A model generated the notes under the pieces. That model searched no databases. It was not told the DNA's origin and saw only the letters and a program-made list of their open reading frames with translations. 64,000 nt of DNA from Cupriavidus pauculus. GTDB taxonomy: Bacteria; Pseudomonadota; Gammaproteobacteria; Burkholderiales; Burkholderiaceae. Both the position numbers and the translations under genes were made by a program. Of this stretch, positions 62,775 through 64,000 are shown piece after piece; the first letter of the stretch is position 1, and each line of letters opens with the position of its first letter. The DNA is taken from contig NZ_PJRP01000001.1 in assembly GCF_002858765.1 (NCBI RefSeq), positions 126,414 to 190,413 of the forward strand, in the 5' to 3' direction.

Positions 62775-64000
62775 TCAGTGCGAGGCGGCCGATGCCTGGG
62801 CAGGCAGCGGCTCGAACGGCGTTTCGCTGTCGGTGCGCTTGCCCTGGTTGCGGGCCGCCATGGCGGTCTTGAAGCCGTAGAAGACAATCGACAGCACCAC
62901 GAACATGAACAGCGCGCACAGGCCGGCGTCCAGGTAGTCGTTGAAGACGATGCGGTGCATCTGTTCCATCGTCTTGGCCGGCGCCAGCACCTTGCCTTCG
63001 GCAATCGCGGCGCTGAACTTCGACGCATGCGTCAGGAAGCTCACCTTCGGGTCGGCGTCGAACAGCTTCTGCCAGCCGGCGGTCAGCGTGCAGATCAGCA
63101 GCCAGCAGGTGGGCAGCAGCGTCACCCAGGCGTACTGGCCGCGCTTCATCTTCACCAGCACGCAGGTGCCCAGCACCAGCGCCACGGCAGCCAGCATCTG
63201 GTTCGAGATACCGAACAGCGGCCACAGCGTGTTGATGCCACCCAGCGGATCGACCACGCCCTGGTACAGGAAGTAGCCCCAGGCCGCCACGGTCAGCGCG
63301 GTGGCGATCAGGTTGGCCGGCAGCGATTCGGTACGCTTCAGCGACGGCACGAAGCTGCCCAGCAGGTCTTGCAGCATGAAGCGGCCGGCACGGGTACCGG
63401 CGTCAACCGCGGTCAGGATGAACAGTGCCTCGAACAGGATCGCGAAGTGGTACCAGAACGCCATCATGGCCTGACCACCCACCACCTGGTGCAGGATGTG
63501 CGCGATACCCACGGCCAGCGTCGGCGCGCCACCGGCACGCGAGATGATCGTATTTTCGCCAACATCCTTGGCGGTCTGGATCAGCACGTCCGGCGTGATC
63601 ACGAAGCCCCAGGACGACACAGCCTGGGCCACGGCTTCCGGCGTGGTGCCGATCACGGCCGCCGGGCTGTTCATCGCGAAGTACACACCAGGCTCGATCA
63701 CCGACGCGGCCACCAGGGCCATGATGGCGACGAACGACTCGGCCAGCATGGCGCCATAGCCGATGAAGCGCGCGTGCGATTCATTTTCCAGCAGCTTCGG
63801 CGTGGTGCCCGACGAGATCAGCGCGTGGAAACCCGACACCGCGCCGCAGGCGATGGTGATGAAGAGGAACGGGAACAGGTTGCCCGACCACACCGGGCCA
63901 CCGCCCTGCGCGAACTGCGTGAAGGCCGGCATCTTCAACTCCGGCGCCACGATCAGGATGCCGATGGCCAGCGCGATGATGGTGCCGATCTTCAGGAACG
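62775..64000 (-). CDS. cstA: CstA-family peptide/pyruvate transporter, C-terminal part
   Basis: About 408 residues of the C-terminal part of a CstA/BtsT (YjiY) transporter; the gene continues past the right edge. Recognisable pieces are 'FLFITIACGAVSGFHALISS', 'SRAGGAPTLAVGIAHIL', 'MAFWYHFAILFEALFILTAV' and 'GTRAGRFMLQD'. These proteins take up peptides on carbon starvation (CstA) or pyruvate (BtsT); the two cannot be separated from the C-terminus alone. ybdD follows after 16 bp, and together they form one transcript ending at the hairpin near 62504. Confidence 0.92.
   Translation of the reverse strand, partial: FLKIGTIIALAIGILIVAPELKMPAFTQFAQGGGPVWSGNLFPFLFITIACGAVSGFHALISSGTTPKLLENESHARFIGYGAMLAESFVAIMALVAASVIEPGVYFAMNSPAAVIGTTPEAVAQAVSSWGFVITPDVLIQTAKDVGENTIISRAGGAPTLAVGIAHILHQVVGGQAMMAFWYHFAILFEALFILTAVDAGTRAGRFMLQDLLGSFVPSLKRTESLPANLIATALTVAAWGYFLYQGVVDPLGGINTLWPLFGISNQMLAAVALVLGTCVLVKMKRGQYAWVTLLPTCWLLICTLTAGWQKLFDADPKVSFLTHASKFSAAIAEGKVLAPAKTMEQMHRIVFNDYLDAGLCALFMFVVLSIVFYGFKTAMAARNQGKRTDSETPFEPLPAQASAASH

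Overview
This 64 kb window is GC-rich, densely coding beta-proteobacterial chromosome. Gene content and order point to Burkholderiaceae, most likely Cupriavidus or Ralstonia: an fmt/def/rsmB/ntrYX block, a Bug-type tctCBA tricarboxylate transporter, an Lrp-controlled phhAB pair, and a cueR-copA/copZ copper locus. I saw no insertion sequence, prophage, CRISPR array, integrase or rRNA. It reads as core chromosome with a few accessory single genes. The genus is inferred from proteins read by eye, not from a database search.

Layout. 1-3.3 kb: the start of a livG-type ABC ATPase, a GMC oxidoreductase and an alpha/beta hydrolase. 3.4-6.7 kb: copper homeostasis, with copA-cueR leftward and copZ rightward from two divergent CueR-type promoters. 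6.7-10.9 kb: an OmpW-like porin, an ornithine-cyclodeaminase-family enzyme, an aldo/keto reductase and its divergent LysR regulator. 10.9-19.9 kb: a periplasmic defence/cell-wall operon of a 1991-residue alpha-2-macroglobulin, a YhhN-family membrane protein and penicillin-binding protein 1C. 19.9-24.6 kb: an Lrp regulator divergent from phhA and phhB, then a TctD/TctE-like two-component system.

24.7-27.7 kb is the most unusual region. A small SET-domain lysine methyltransferase gene and an HU gene diverge from a 976 bp non-coding stretch. That stretch holds 13 copies of the palindrome GTATAC, many about 52 bp apart, and three consensus DnaA boxes. A fourth consensus box follows hupB. A 12-bp array of DnaA-box-like words overlaps the N-terminus of the next gene, a DUF2272 lipoprotein.

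27.8-46.2 kb: an aquaporin-like channel, a large proline-rich envelope protein, an orphan TRAP binding protein, RarD, a LexA-controlled DinB, an MFS exporter, an Asp/Glu racemase, a diguanylate cyclase, tctC-tctB-tctA, a hotdog thioesterase, a patatin-like hydrolase, a glutathione reductase, a YkvA protein and tRNA-Phe(GAA). 46.3-57.5 kb: leftward def-fmt, htpX and rsmB-DUF4390-ntrY-ntrX, and rightward lysM protein-dprA-thioredoxin. 57.6-64 kb: topoisomerase III, a LysR regulator, a secreted protein of 12-residue repeats, a glycine-zipper protein, and ybdD with the 3' part of cstA running off the window.
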